Source: Hydrogenophilaceae bacterium (GTDB lineage Bacteria; Pseudomonadota; Gammaproteobacteria; Burkholderiales; Thiobacillaceae). From it: a DNA stretch of 64,000 nt. Each line of letters begins with the position of its first letter. The first letter of the stretch is position 1. The notes under the pieces were generated by a model. The model was not told where the DNA came from. It ran no database searches and saw only the letters and a program-made list of their open reading frames with translations. Of the stretch, positions 54,031 through 62,555 are shown one piece after another. The translations under genes were made by a program, and so were the position numbers. The DNA lies in contig JANJWO010000009.1 in NCBI GenBank assembly GCA_024709485.1, forward strand, positions 1 through 64,000, in the 5' to 3' direction.

Positions 54031-55230
54031 ATGAAACTCGCCGACAGCTTCCGCTTTTCCCTGCGCGCGCTCACTGCGCACAAGCTGCGCACCAGCCTGT
54101 CCGCCGGCGGGATCGCCGTGGGCATTGCCGCCATCATCCTGCTGACCGCCATCGGCGAGGGCATCCATCAGTTCGTGCTGGCCGAGTTCAGCCAGTTCGG
54201 CACCCACATCATCAACGTCACGCCTGGCAAGACCCAGACGCATGGGGTGTCGGTGGGCTCCATCGGGTCGACGCGCCCCATCACGCTCGACGACGTGGAA
54301 GCGCTGCGCGCGGTGCCGCATGCGCGCTTCGTCAATGGCGGGGTCGCCGGCAACGCCGAAATCCGCGCCGGCAACAAGCGCCGCCGCGTGATGGTGTACG
54401 GCGAGGGAGCGGATTTCTCGCGCGCCTTCACCATGCAGGTGGCGGTCGGCAGCTTCCTGCCGGCCGACGATCCGGATTCGGCGCGCGCCTTCGCAGTGCT
54501 GGGCTCGAAGGCGCGCGACGAGCTGTTCGGCAGCCAGAACCCGCTCGGCGCGGTGGTCCAGGTCGGCGGCATGCGCTTTCGCGTCATCGGCGTGATGGCC
54601 TCCAAGGGCCAGGTGCTGGGCTTCGATCTCGACGACACGGTGTACATCCCCACCGCGCGCGCGCTGGAGCTGTTCAACCGCGAAGGCGTGATGGAAGCGC
54701 ACGTGGTGTACCGCGCCGGCGCGCCGGTCGACGCCGTGGTGGCGAACATCCGGCGCATCATGCTCGCGCGGCACGGACGCGAGGATTTCACCGTCACCCC
54801 GCAGCAGCAGATGCTGTCCACGCTGTCCACCGTGCTGGATGTGCTCACCTTCGCCGTCGCCGCGCTCGGCGGCATTTCGCTGCTGGTCGGCGCGGTCGGC
54901 ATCATCACCCTCATGCACATCTCGGTGAACGAGCGGGTGGCGGAAATCGGCCTGCTGAAAGCCCTGGGCGCGACGCGCGGCGGCATCCGCAAGCTGTTTC
55001 TCATCGAGTCGGCCGGCCTGTCGCTGCTCGGCGGCCTCGCCGGCCTCGCCGGCGGCGGCGCCATTGCCTGGCTGTTGCAAGTCCTGGTGCCGGCGCTGCC
55101 GGTGCAGGTGCCGTGGGCCTACGTGAGCGGCGCCCTGCTCGCCTCCATGCTGATCGGCCTGGGCGCCGGCGTGGCGCCGGCCTGGGCGGCATCGCGCCTC
55201 GACCCGGTAGAATCCTTGCGTACGGAATAA
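54031..55230 (+). CDS. FtsX/MacB-type ABC permease (second)
   Basis: A 399-residue paralogue of the preceding permease with the same layout: first helix LSAGGIAVGIAAIILLTAIG, MacB-core periplasmic domain, and C-terminal helices with AEIGLLKALGATRGGIRKLF. The two probably form a heterodimer with the ATPase at 51859. It ends 31 bases before another repeat element. Confidence 0.94.
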   Translation: MKLADSFRFSLRALTAHKLRTSLSAGGIAVGIAAIILLTAIGEGIHQFVLAEFSQFGTHIINVTPGKTQTHGVSVGSIGSTRPITLDDVEALRAVPHARFVNGGVAGNAEIRAGNKRRRVMVYGEGADFSRAFTMQVAVGSFLPADDPDSARAFAVLGSKARDELFGSQNPLGAVVQVGGMRFRVIGVMASKGQVLGFDLDDTVYIPTARALELFNREGVMEAHVVYRAGAPVDAVVANIRRIMLARHGREDFTVTPQQQMLSTLSTVLDVLTFAVAALGGISLLVGAVGIITLMHISVNERVAEIGLLKALGATRGGIRKLFLIESAGLSLLGGLAGLAGGGAIAWLLQVLVPALPVQVPWAYVSGALLASMLIGLGAGVAPAWAASRLDPVESLRTE

Positions 55231-55260
55231 AGCTCTCGGGAAATCCTTGAAGAACCCTGG

Positions 55261-55376
55261 ACACAGAGGGAACAGAGGGAACAGAGGGAACAGAGGGAAC
55301 AGAGGGAACAGAGAAACCCAATAGTGAAATTCGCTTGAATATGGATTTTCCTCTGCTCCCTCTGTTACCTCTGTGT
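55261..55376. repeat. Inverted repeat with nine-base AACAGAGGG tandem units
   Basis: AACAGAGGG is repeated four and a half times without a break after ACACAGAGGG (55261-55313). The right side (55350-55376) holds three inverted copies ending in CTCTGTGT. The left arm thus has grown by tandem addition relative to the right. Same motif as the element at 52541-52695. Confidence 0.85.
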
Positions 55377-55414
55377 AATTATTTTGTCTTTGCAACCTTC
55401 GCAAGACCAGGTTA

Positions 55415-56506
55415 ATGACCGAATTCGACATTCTCTATTTCGCCCCCGGCCTGCCCTCGCACGGCGAGAAGGCCCGCGCCGCCTTCGATGACGGCGCACT
55501 TGCCGTCAACGGTCGGCGCGTCGAAGTCGCGCTCGCCGACATCGGCGTGACCCTGGGCGGCTTCAACCATGACCAGCTGTTCCTGTTCTGGCATCAGGAG
55601 GAAGGCCGTTACGCCATCAGTCCTGTGGATGCCAGTGCCCAGGCGCAGCTGATCGCGGCCGCCCCGCCTCCGTTATCCGGATTGCTGCAGGGTGCGCGGA
55701 AGGACGTCTCGCGCGGGCGGCGCCGTTCACGTTTCGGCCTCGGCGCGCTGGGGCTCGTGCTGCTGCTGCCGCTGCTGGCGATCGGGCTCATGGTGTGGAA
55801 GTCGCACGACATCGCCGGCTGGATTGCCGGGCACATCTCGATCGAACAGGAACAGAAGCTGGGCGAGATCGCCTTCGGGCAGGCCACCGCCGGCATGAAG
55901 CTGCGCGAAGGCGGCATGGATGCCGATGCCATCCGCGACATCGGCGCCAGGCTGACCCGGGGCTCGAACTATTCCTACAAGTGGTACGTGGCCGAGGACC
56001 CCGCCATCAACGCCTTCGCCGTGCCGGGCGGCTACGTGGTGGTCAATACCGGCCTCATCCAGGCGGCGAATTCGGCGGAGGAAGTCGCCGGCGTGCTGGC
56101 GCACGAGGTGCAGCATGTGGAGCGACGCCACACCCTCAAGAACCTCGTGCATTCGCTGGGATTGCGCGCGGCCCTGGCCCTGGCCATGGGCGAAATCGGC
56201 AGCGGCATGCTGGGCGATACGGCGGCGCGCCTGAGCGAGCTCAAGTTCAGCCGCGACCTGGAAAGCGAGTCGGACCGACTCGGCCTGCTCGCGCTGAAGC
56301 AGGCCGGCATCGCGCCGCAGGGCATGGTGAGCTTCTTCGACAAGCTGCGCAAACAGGACGGCGCGGCGCCGCCCGCCCTGCTCTCCACCCACCCGGCGAG
56401 CGCAGAGCGCATGCAGGCGCTGCAGGCCATGATCAATGATATCGGCCCCTGGCCGGCGCAGCCGCTGCCCTACGACTGGAAGGTCGTGAAGGCGGCCGAA
56501 AAGTGA
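55415..56506 (+). CDS. M48-family metallopeptidase, membrane-bound
   Basis: A 363-residue protein. Residues 1-105 are a small N-terminal domain, then one helix (LGALGLVLLLPLLAIGLMVW), then an M48 domain with NAFAVPGGYVVVNTGLI, zinc motif AHEVQHVERRHTL, and SRDLESESDRLGLLAL (third ligand Glu). Like HtpX/BepA, it likely degrades or refolds envelope proteins. The next gene's GTG overlaps its TGA. Confidence 0.93.
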   Translation: MTEFDILYFAPGLPSHGEKARAAFDDGALAVNGRRVEVALADIGVTLGGFNHDQLFLFWHQEEGRYAISPVDASAQAQLIAAAPPPLSGLLQGARKDVSRGRRRSRFGLGALGLVLLLPLLAIGLMVWKSHDIAGWIAGHISIEQEQKLGEIAFGQATAGMKLREGGMDADAIRDIGARLTRGSNYSYKWYVAEDPAINAFAVPGGYVVVNTGLIQAANSAEEVAGVLAHEVQHVERRHTLKNLVHSLGLRAALALAMGEIGSGMLGDTAARLSELKFSRDLESESDRLGLLALKQAGIAPQGMVSFFDKLRKQDGAAPPALLSTHPASAERMQALQAMINDIGPWPAQPLPYDWKVVKAAEK

Positions 56507-56808
56507 AGCGCGTCTATCTCGCCGCCGACCTGGCCGATGCGCAGATTGCGCTGGACTGGCTCAACATGCGCGGCATCCGGGCGCACGTTTTCAACACCCA
56601 CGCGACAGGCGGCCTGGGCGAGCTTGCCGCCACGCAGATCTGGCCGGAAGTGTGGGTGGAAGACGACGAAGACGCCGAACAGGCGATACAGCTGCTGAAG
56701 GAGATCCATGCGGCCGAGGACGCCGGCAGCAAGCGCTGCCCGCAATGCGGCGAGGAGAATCCCGGGAATTTCCTGAGCTGCTGGCACTGCGGCCAGGCCC
56801 TGGCTTAG
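56503..56808 (+). CDS. DUF2007 protein with C-terminal zinc ribbon
   Basis: A 101-residue protein: N-terminal DUF2007 fold (VYLAADLADAQIALDWLNMR, AATQIWPEVWVEDDEDAEQA) and a zinc ribbon RCPQCGEENPGNFLSCWHCG. DUF2007 is a PII-like putative signalling domain; the function is unknown. GTG start overlaps the peptidase stop. Confidence 0.88.
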   Translation: MKRVYLAADLADAQIALDWLNMRGIRAHVFNTHATGGLGELAATQIWPEVWVEDDEDAEQAIQLLKEIHAAEDAGSKRCPQCGEENPGNFLSCWHCGQALA

Positions 56809-56863
56809 ATTCGGCTGGGGCTCCTGAGCCAGCGGATCACCGCGGAAACACGCGCGGCGAGCG

Positions 56864-57229
56864 TTATTGAGCTTCCTTGCCGCTTTCCTCCAGCCGCGTC
56901 TGGTAATGGCGGCGGAAGATGATTTCCAGCTCGTCGATCACCTCCACCGCCGGCACGCCGTGCACGAGGTGGCGGGTCATCTGCGCGGAGGTTTCGTGCA
57001 GCAGCCGGTTGCGGTCCAGCATGGGGTAGCTGGACATCAGGCGCTGGATGGCCTTCACCACCGATTCCTGTTCCGGGCGCGGAATCGCCAGCGGCTCCTG
57101 CGGCACGGCGTTGAGGCCCTCGGCCGCGTCGCGCGCGGCGAGGAATTCGGCATATTCGAACAGCGCCCGGCGGCGGGAGTCGGACAGGCCGCGGAACAGC
57201 CGCAACAGCTTTTTGCCCTCGCCGCTCAC
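56864..57229 (-). CDS. Conserved protein of unknown function, after the LysR gene
   Basis: A 121-residue soluble, mostly helical protein (GLSDSRRRALFEYAEFLAAR near the N-terminus, VIDELEIIFRRHYQTRLEES near the end). No motif is recognised. Its start lies three bases after the LysR stop, so it is in that transcript and may be linked to its regulation. Confidence 0.75.
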   Translation of the reverse strand: MSGEGKKLLRLFRGLSDSRRRALFEYAEFLAARDAAEGLNAVPQEPLAIPRPEQESVVKAIQRLMSSYPMLDRNRLLHETSAQMTRHLVHGVPAVEVIDELEIIFRRHYQTRLEESGKEAQ

Positions 57230-57232
57230 GCC

Positions 57233-58177
57233 TTACCGGCCGCCTTTGCCGGCTGCCGTCTTTTTCGCCGGCGTGACGGGCTCGCACATGCGGAAACGTT
57301 CCTCGACAAAGTTGATGAACGCATCCAGCAGCTTGCTGCGGAACTTGTCGGGGGAGAACACCAGCGAAAGCGGGCGATGCAGCGGCGGATCGAGCGGGAT
57401 CGCCACCAGCTCGCCGAGCTTCACTTCCCGGCTGACCGTGGCGGCGGACAGGATCGCCACCCCCAGGCCGGCCTGCACCGCGCCCTTGATGGCCTCGCGG
57501 CTGCCGAGCTCCATCTCGATGTGCAGATCGTCGAGATTGATGCCGTGGTCGCGGAAATACTGGTCGACCACTTCGCGCGTACCGGAACCCATTTCGCGCG
57601 AAACGTAGGGCTGCACCGCCAGATCCTTGGCCTTCACCACGCCCTTCTTGGCGAGCGGGTTGTCGGGCGAGCAGATCATCACCAGCTCGTCGTCGCAGCA
57701 GGCATGCACCTTGAGCGTGGGATGGTGCGGCGCCGACTCGATCAGGCCGACGTCGAGCGCGTGCTCGGCGACCTTGTTCTCGATGGTCTCGGAGTTGGCC
57801 ACCATCAGCCGCGCCTGCACTTCCGGATAGTTCGCCTTGAACTCGCCGAGGATTCGCGGCAGCTGGTATTCCGCGATGGTGGTGGAGGCGCCGATCATCA
57901 GCGGCCCGCTGACCTGGCCGGTAAGCTCCGCCACGCGCGCCTCCATCTCGGAGCCCAGCGCCAGGATGCGCTCGGCGTAGCCCATGACCAGGTTGCCGGC
58001 GGGGGTGAGGGAAATGCGGCCGTGGCTGCGCTCGAACAGGCGGGTGTTGAAATGCTCTTCCAGCTGTTTCACCTGGAAGGTGACGGCGGGCTGGGTCATG
58101 TAGAGCATCTCGGCCGCTTTCGTGAAGCTGAGCTGCTTGGCCACGGTGTAGAATACTTGCAGTCTGCGGTCAGCCAT
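57233..58177 (-). CDS. LysR-family regulator (CysB/CbbR-like)
   Basis: A 314-residue LysR protein. Winged helix LQVFYTVAKQLSFTKAAEML, YMTQPAVTFQVKQLEEHFNT, then effector domain with GPLMIGASTTIAEYQLPRIL, LDVGLIESAPHHP, and REAIKGAVQAGLGVAILSAA. The C-terminus is Lys/Gly-rich. Close in type to CysL/CbbR regulators. Divergent from lplT with a 93-base gap that has a LysR-like box. Confidence 0.92.
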   Translation of the reverse strand: MADRRLQVFYTVAKQLSFTKAAEMLYMTQPAVTFQVKQLEEHFNTRLFERSHGRISLTPAGNLVMGYAERILALGSEMEARVAELTGQVSGPLMIGASTTIAEYQLPRILGEFKANYPEVQARLMVANSETIENKVAEHALDVGLIESAPHHPTLKVHACCDDELVMICSPDNPLAKKGVVKAKDLAVQPYVSREMGSGTREVVDQYFRDHGINLDDLHIEMELGSREAIKGAVQAGLGVAILSAATVSREVKLGELVAIPLDPPLHRPLSLVFSPDKFRSKLLDAFINFVEERFRMCEPVTPAKKTAAGKGGR

Positions 58178-58218
58178 AGCTGTTTGGCCCCAATAAATCC
58201 CGATTCCAGAAAAGTTTT

Positions 58219-58232
58219 TTATTTAATCATAA
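58219..58232. promoter_or_regulatory. Candidate LysR operator
   Basis: TTATTTAATCATAA has arms TTAT and ATAA, in the T-N11-A frame usual for LysR regulators. It lies in the gap between the LysR gene and lplT, 41 bases from the LysR start. It is short, so the call rests mainly on position. Confidence 0.35.
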
Positions 58233-58270
58233 GAGCGCTTGTTGCGCCACTAAGAGCCCCTTAAAACCGC

Positions 58271-59488
58271 GTGAATCGCGTTTTCTGCACCGTTCTCACC
58301 GCGCAGTTTCTGTCCGCCCTGGCCGACAACGCCCTGCTGTTCGCCGCCATCGGCCTGCTCATGTTCTACGGTTCGCCGGAATGGCATCAGCCGCTGCTCG
58401 CCAGCGTCTTCGTCGTCGCCTACATCGTGCTGGCGCCCTTCGTCGGCCCCTTCGCCGACTCCCTGCCCAAGGGGCGCGTGCTGTTCATCGGCAACGCCAT
58501 CAAGTTCATCGGCTGCGCGGCCATGCTGCTCGGCCTCGCGCCGCTCGCGGCCTACTCCATCGTCGGCATCGGCGCCGCCACCTACTCGCCGGCCAAATAC
58601 GGCATCCTCACCGAGATCCTGCCGCCGGAGAAGCTCGTCGCCGCCAACGGCTGGATGGAAGGCCTCACCGTCGCCGCCATCGTGCTGGGCGCCGTGATCG
58701 GCGGCGCGCTCATCAACCCCCACGTGGCGGCGGCCGGCCTGGCGAAATTGCAGTTCGGCGCGGAAATGGCGCCGCCCATGTTCGCCATCGCCATGATCAC
58801 GGCGCTCTACCTGCTCGCGGCGATCGTCAACCTCTTCATTCCGCGCCTGCCCATCGACCATCGCCTGCCCAGCAAAAAGCCGGGATTCATCCTGCACGAT
58901 TTCTGGCACAGCTTCGTGCTGCTGTGGAAGGATCCGCTCGGCCAGGTTTCGCTTGCCGTCACCACCCTGTTCTGGGGCGTGGGCGCGACACTCAGGCTCA
59001 TGGTCATCGTCTGGGCCGCCGCCAATCTCTCCTTCGGCCTCGACCTCGCCACCCAGATCACCGGCCTCGTCGCCTTCGGCATCGCCATCGGCTCGGCGCT
59101 GGCCGGCTGGCTGGTGCCGCTGAAGAAATCGGTCAGCGTGCTGCCGGCCGGCATCGCGCTCGGCATTCTGCCCATTCTGCTCATCGGCGTGCACGACTTC
59201 TGGCTGGCCGCGCTCATTCTCACCCTGCTGGGCGTGCTGGCCGGCTATTTCGTGGTGCCGCTCAACGCGCTGCTGCAGCACCGCGGCCACCTGCTCATGG
59301 GCGCCGGCCACTCCATCGCGCAGCAGAACTTCAACGAGAACATCAGCATACTTTTGATGACCGGCGCCTACGCCCTGATGATCCGCGCCGAGTGGCACAT
59401 CCACACCATCATGGCCATCTTCGGCCTGTTCATCAGCGCGATGATGACGCTGATCTGGAAGCGCCACCGGCATGACGTGGTGCACTAA
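58271..59488 (+). CDS. lplT: Lysophospholipid transporter LplT
   Basis: A 405-residue MFS protein of the LplT family, which flips lysophospholipids inward for re-acylation. Typical elements: FLSALADNALLFAAIGLLMF, VAYIVLAPFVGPFADSLPKG, YGILTEILPPEKLVAANGWM, and VVPLNALLQHRGHLLMGAGH. GTG start at 58271. The acyltransferase partner is not fused or adjacent. Confidence 0.94.
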   Translation: MNRVFCTVLTAQFLSALADNALLFAAIGLLMFYGSPEWHQPLLASVFVVAYIVLAPFVGPFADSLPKGRVLFIGNAIKFIGCAAMLLGLAPLAAYSIVGIGAATYSPAKYGILTEILPPEKLVAANGWMEGLTVAAIVLGAVIGGALINPHVAAAGLAKLQFGAEMAPPMFAIAMITALYLLAAIVNLFIPRLPIDHRLPSKKPGFILHDFWHSFVLLWKDPLGQVSLAVTTLFWGVGATLRLMVIVWAAANLSFGLDLATQITGLVAFGIAIGSALAGWLVPLKKSVSVLPAGIALGILPILLIGVHDFWLAALILTLLGVLAGYFVVPLNALLQHRGHLLMGAGHSIAQQNFNENISILLMTGAYALMIRAEWHIHTIMAIFGLFISAMMTLIWKRHRHDVVH

Positions 59489-59632
59489 ACCATGTCCCGC
59501 AGGCCTTCATCGCCAGCTGGCACGACAGCCCGCGCTCGGAGAAGGCGGGCACGCTAGGCATCTCATCGCCCTAGGCCGCGAGGGCGCAGGCCTGGCGGGA
59601 AGCGATCCAGTGCGGAAGGCCCGGGAGAACGC

Positions 59633-59809
59633 ATGATTGACGCGATGTTGGCCACGGCGATTCTGATGGTGCTTGGCGCCCTGCTCTTGCTGGTGATTTT
59701 CTCGCTACCCTGGTGGGTGACGGTGCTCGCCATTTCCTCCGTCATTTTGCTGCTCGACAAGCTGCTCAACCCGACATCGGATATCGGCGACGGTGAGCCG
59801 GATAAATGA
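59633..59809 (+). CDS. Small membrane protein (58 residues)
   Basis: An ATG at 59633, behind GGGAGA, opens MIDAMLATAILMVLGALLLL and continues through a second hydrophobic stretch (WWVTVLAISSVILLLDKLLN) to an acidic end and a TGA. Two membrane helices. It is too short for many gene finders; the ribosome site and codon use support it. Function unknown. Confidence 0.65.
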   Translation: MIDAMLATAILMVLGALLLLVIFSLPWWVTVLAISSVILLLDKLLNPTSDIGDGEPDK

Positions 59810-59857
59810 TGCGCATCCGCCATCACTGCCGCTTGCAATCCTTGTCTGGCTTGCCAA

Positions 59858-59873
59858 TATAACGGTTGTTATA
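59858..59873. promoter_or_regulatory. Inverted repeat in the promoter of the toxin-antitoxin pair
   Basis: TATAAC (59858-59863) and GTTATA (59868-59873) around GGTT lie 17 bases before the antitoxin start. AbrB-fold antitoxins usually bind such sites and repress their own operon, so autoregulation is likely. Confidence 0.55.
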
Positions 59874-59890
59874 ACACGCTGGAGGCCATC

Positions 59891-60115
59891 ATGCATGCGC
59901 TGAAACTGACCCAGATCGGCAATTCCATCGGCGTTATCCTGCCCAAGGAAGTGCTGGCGCGACTGAAGCTTGAAAAAGGCGACATGGTGTTCATTACCGA
60001 AACGCCTGAGGGCCTGTGCGTAACGCCGTTCAATCCCGAAGTGGCCGAGCAGGTCAAAGCCGGCCGCGCCTTCATGCGCGAGTATCGCGATACCTTCCAT
60101 GAGCTGGCCAAGTGA
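59891..60115 (+). CDS. AbrB/MazE-type antitoxin
   Basis: A 74-residue protein: swapped-hairpin DNA-binding domain LTQIGNSIGVILPKEVLARL and FITETPEGLCVTPF, then a short C-terminal toxin-binding tail. GGAGG precedes the ATG. Its TGA overlaps the GTG of the Doc-like toxin. Confidence 0.92.
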   Translation: MHALKLTQIGNSIGVILPKEVLARLKLEKGDMVFITETPEGLCVTPFNPEVAEQVKAGRAFMREYRDTFHELAK

Positions 60116-60495
60116 GTTGGCGCTGGACAGACAGGCACGCGCTATGCTTGTTGCATGGCGAGAGTCTGGCCCAGCATGGCGGCCTTGCCGGCCTGCGTGA
60201 CGAAGGGCTGCTGGATTCCGCCCTCGCCCGTTTGCAAAACCTTGCCGTGTATGGCGAGGATGCCGCTGCCCTTGCCGCAGCCTACGGCGTAGGGCTCGCC
60301 AAAAATCACCCCTTTGTGGATGGCAACAAGCGCGCGGCTTTTTTGAGCGTGGGTCTGTTTTTGTTCCTGAACGGCTACCGCCTGACCGCAACCCAGGCAG
60401 ACGCGACTTTGGCAATGTTTTCCGTCGCTGCCGGCGAAATGGATGAAACCGATTTCGCCAACTGGCTGCGTGCACACATGGCACCGCGTGACTAA
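60112..60495 (+). CDS. Doc-family (Fic fold) death-on-curing toxin
   Basis: A 127-residue toxin with the Fic motif HPFVDGNKRAAF (catalytic HxFxDGNKR; Doc form). Doc phosphorylates EF-Tu and stops translation. Overlap with the AbrB-fold antitoxin shows a pair; classical Doc partners Phd, so this is the AbrB-Doc variety. It is convergent with the methyltransferase with a four-base overlap. Confidence 0.92.
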   Translation: MSWRWTDRHALCLLHGESLAQHGGLAGLRDEGLLDSALARLQNLAVYGEDAAALAAAYGVGLAKNHPFVDGNKRAAFLSVGLFLFLNGYRLTATQADATLAMFSVAAGEMDETDFANWLRAHMAPRD

Positions 60496-61085
60496 GCCAG
60501 CCTGCGCGCCACCACGGTGTGGAATTTCTTGACGGTGTTTTCCGGCGCCGGGAATGCATCATGGCGCGACAGCAGGATTTCCCAGCCCTTGAATGGTTCA
60601 GACAGCTCGTTCTCGCCGAACAGATAATGGTTGCCCGGCTCCAGCGCGCCGACGAAGCTCGTGCCCTCGGTCAGCACGTTGAGGGCGGCAATACCGCCGG
60701 GCTTGACGTGGCGCACGATGTCGTCCAGCAGCGCATGGGCGCGCGCCTTGGGAAAGAACATCAGCAGGCCGATGGCCACGATGCCGTCGTAGTCGCCGTC
60801 GATGGCGTAGGCGGAGAGATCGACCTGGTAGGCGGCGAGCGGCAGGCCCAGGCGGTTGGCGGCTTCGTTCACCCGGTCCACCGCGGTGCGGCTGCCGTCC
60901 AGCGCGCTGACCGCGCAACCCTTGCGCGCGGCGGCGATCGCAAGATTGCCCAGCCCGCAGCCGAGATCGAGCACGCCGCCGGACAGATGCGGCAGCACCG
61001 CTTCCTCGAACGGATTCAGCGCGAAGTCGCCCCTGGCGGTCTGCTCCTGGAACTGTTTTTCAAAAAAATCGATGCAATGCGTCAT
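60492..61085 (-). CDS. Class I SAM-dependent methyltransferase (TehB-like)
   Basis: A 197-residue methyltransferase: SAM motif VLDLGCGLGNLAIAAARKG, acidic loop SALDGS, VDLSAYAIDGDYDGIVAIGL and the later strand HVKPGGIAALNVLTEG. TehB-like proteins methylate tellurite or selenite, but the substrate cannot be fixed here. The ATG at 61085 is the first after arginine-rich out-of-family sequence. Confidence 0.87.
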   Translation of the reverse strand: MTHCIDFFEKQFQEQTARGDFALNPFEEAVLPHLSGGVLDLGCGLGNLAIAAARKGCAVSALDGSRTAVDRVNEAANRLGLPLAAYQVDLSAYAIDGDYDGIVAIGLLMFFPKARAHALLDDIVRHVKPGGIAALNVLTEGTSFVGALEPGNHYLFGENELSEPFKGWEILLSRHDAFPAPENTVKKFHTVVARRLA

Positions 61086-61331
61086 GAGCCGGTTCCTTTC
61101 ATTGCCTTTTCTCAACCCGGATATTTCACCAGATCGCGGGATGATGGCAAGACCATTCGCCGGCCGGCCACACCGGCCCCGCGCCCGCAGGCGGCCCGCG
61201 GCGAGCTTGCTGCGGAACGGGCTCTCCGGATTGATAAGATGCCGTTTTTTGATACCGTTAGCGTCTGAAGCGCAAGCCGCTCGGGGCGGGCAGGATGCCC
61301 GCGTTCTGAAACCTCACCACGGGAAATGCGC

Positions 61332-62498
61332 ATGAAACCCGACCTCTCCACCCGCTGCGTGCACGCCGGCGAACCGGACGATCCGCATGGCTCGCCGCAC
61401 GCGCCGCTCTACACCACGACCACCTTCAAGTTTCCCTCCACCGCCGCGCTGCTCGACGTGGTGGAGGGGCGCAGGCCGGGCGCGCTCTATACGCGCTACG
61501 GGCTCAACCCCACCATCCAGGCGCTGGAAGAGAAGCTCGCCGCCATCGAAGGCGCCGAGGCCGCGCTCGCCTTCGCCTCCGGCATGGCGGCGGAGTCCGC
61601 GCTATTCCTCGCCCACGGCCGCAAGGGCATCGCCTGCCTGGGCGACGCCTACGGCGGCACGCTGGAACTGCTCGCCAGCCAGTTGCCCGAACTGGGCATC
61701 CCCACGCATCTGCTGCTCGGCGACGAGATCGACCGGCTCGCGGACCTCCTGCAGCAGGGCGCGGGCCTGGTGTTCTTCGAAACGCCCACCAACCCGGCGC
61801 TGGAGTTGTTCGACATCGCCGCCGTCGCCGAGCTCGCCCACGCCCACGGCGCGCTGGTGGCGGTGGACAACACCTTCGCCTCGCCGGTGAACCAGAATCC
61901 GCTCGCGCTCGGCGCGGATTTGGTGGTGCATTCCGCGACCAAGTATCTGGGCGGTCACTCCGATCTCAGCGCCGGGGCCTTGATGGGCCGCCGGGAACTG
62001 CTCATGCCGGTGTGGAACTGGCGCAAGAACCTGGGACAGACCATCGCGCCCGAGATCGCTGCGCAGCTCGCACGCAGCCTGCGCACGCTGACCGTGCGCG
62101 TGGCGCGCCAGAACGAAAGCGCGATGAAAATCGCCGCGGCGATGCGCGCGCATCCCGGCATCGAGCGCGTGCTCTACCCGGGGCTGCCCGACTTCCCCGG
62201 CCATGCTCTGGCGCGCCGCCAGATGCGCGGCTTCGGCGGCATGCTGACCCTGGAAATCAGGGGCGGCGGCGCGGCGGCGACGCGCGTGGCCGATGCGCTC
62301 AGGCTGTTTGCGCTGGCGCCCTCGCTGGGCGGCGTGGAGAGCCTGGTCACCCAGCCCTGCACCACCACCCACCACGGCCTTGCGCCGGAAGAGCGCGCGC
62401 GGCGCGGCATTTCCGACGCCATGCTGCGCCTCTCGGTCGGGCTGGAGGATGCGGATGACCTGATCGCCGACCTGGAACAGGCCCTGACCGCAGGATGA
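61332..62498 (+). CDS. PLP-dependent trans-sulfuration enzyme
   Basis: A 388-residue Cys/Met-metabolism PLP enzyme: LYTTTTFKFPSTAALLD, YTRYGLNPTIQALEEKLA, ETPTNPALELFDI, VDNTFASPVNQNPLALGADL, and PLP lysine in HSATKYLGGHSDLSAGALMG. It may be cystathionine gamma-synthase, cystathionine gamma-lyase or O-succinylhomoserine sulfhydrylase; sequence alone cannot decide. ATG at 61332 gives better ribosome-site spacing than 61326. Confidence 0.9.
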   Translation: MKPDLSTRCVHAGEPDDPHGSPHAPLYTTTTFKFPSTAALLDVVEGRRPGALYTRYGLNPTIQALEEKLAAIEGAEAALAFASGMAAESALFLAHGRKGIACLGDAYGGTLELLASQLPELGIPTHLLLGDEIDRLADLLQQGAGLVFFETPTNPALELFDIAAVAELAHAHGALVAVDNTFASPVNQNPLALGADLVVHSATKYLGGHSDLSAGALMGRRELLMPVWNWRKNLGQTIAPEIAAQLARSLRTLTVRVARQNESAMKIAAAMRAHPGIERVLYPGLPDFPGHALARRQMRGFGGMLTLEIRGGGAAATRVADALRLFALAPSLGGVESLVTQPCTTTHHGLAPEERARRGISDAMLRLSVGLEDADDLIADLEQALTAG

Positions 62499-62555
62499 CA
62501 AGCGCCGCGCGCGCGTCCGCCCGCCGCTGAGGGGGGTGCCCGCCGCCTAACGGGG

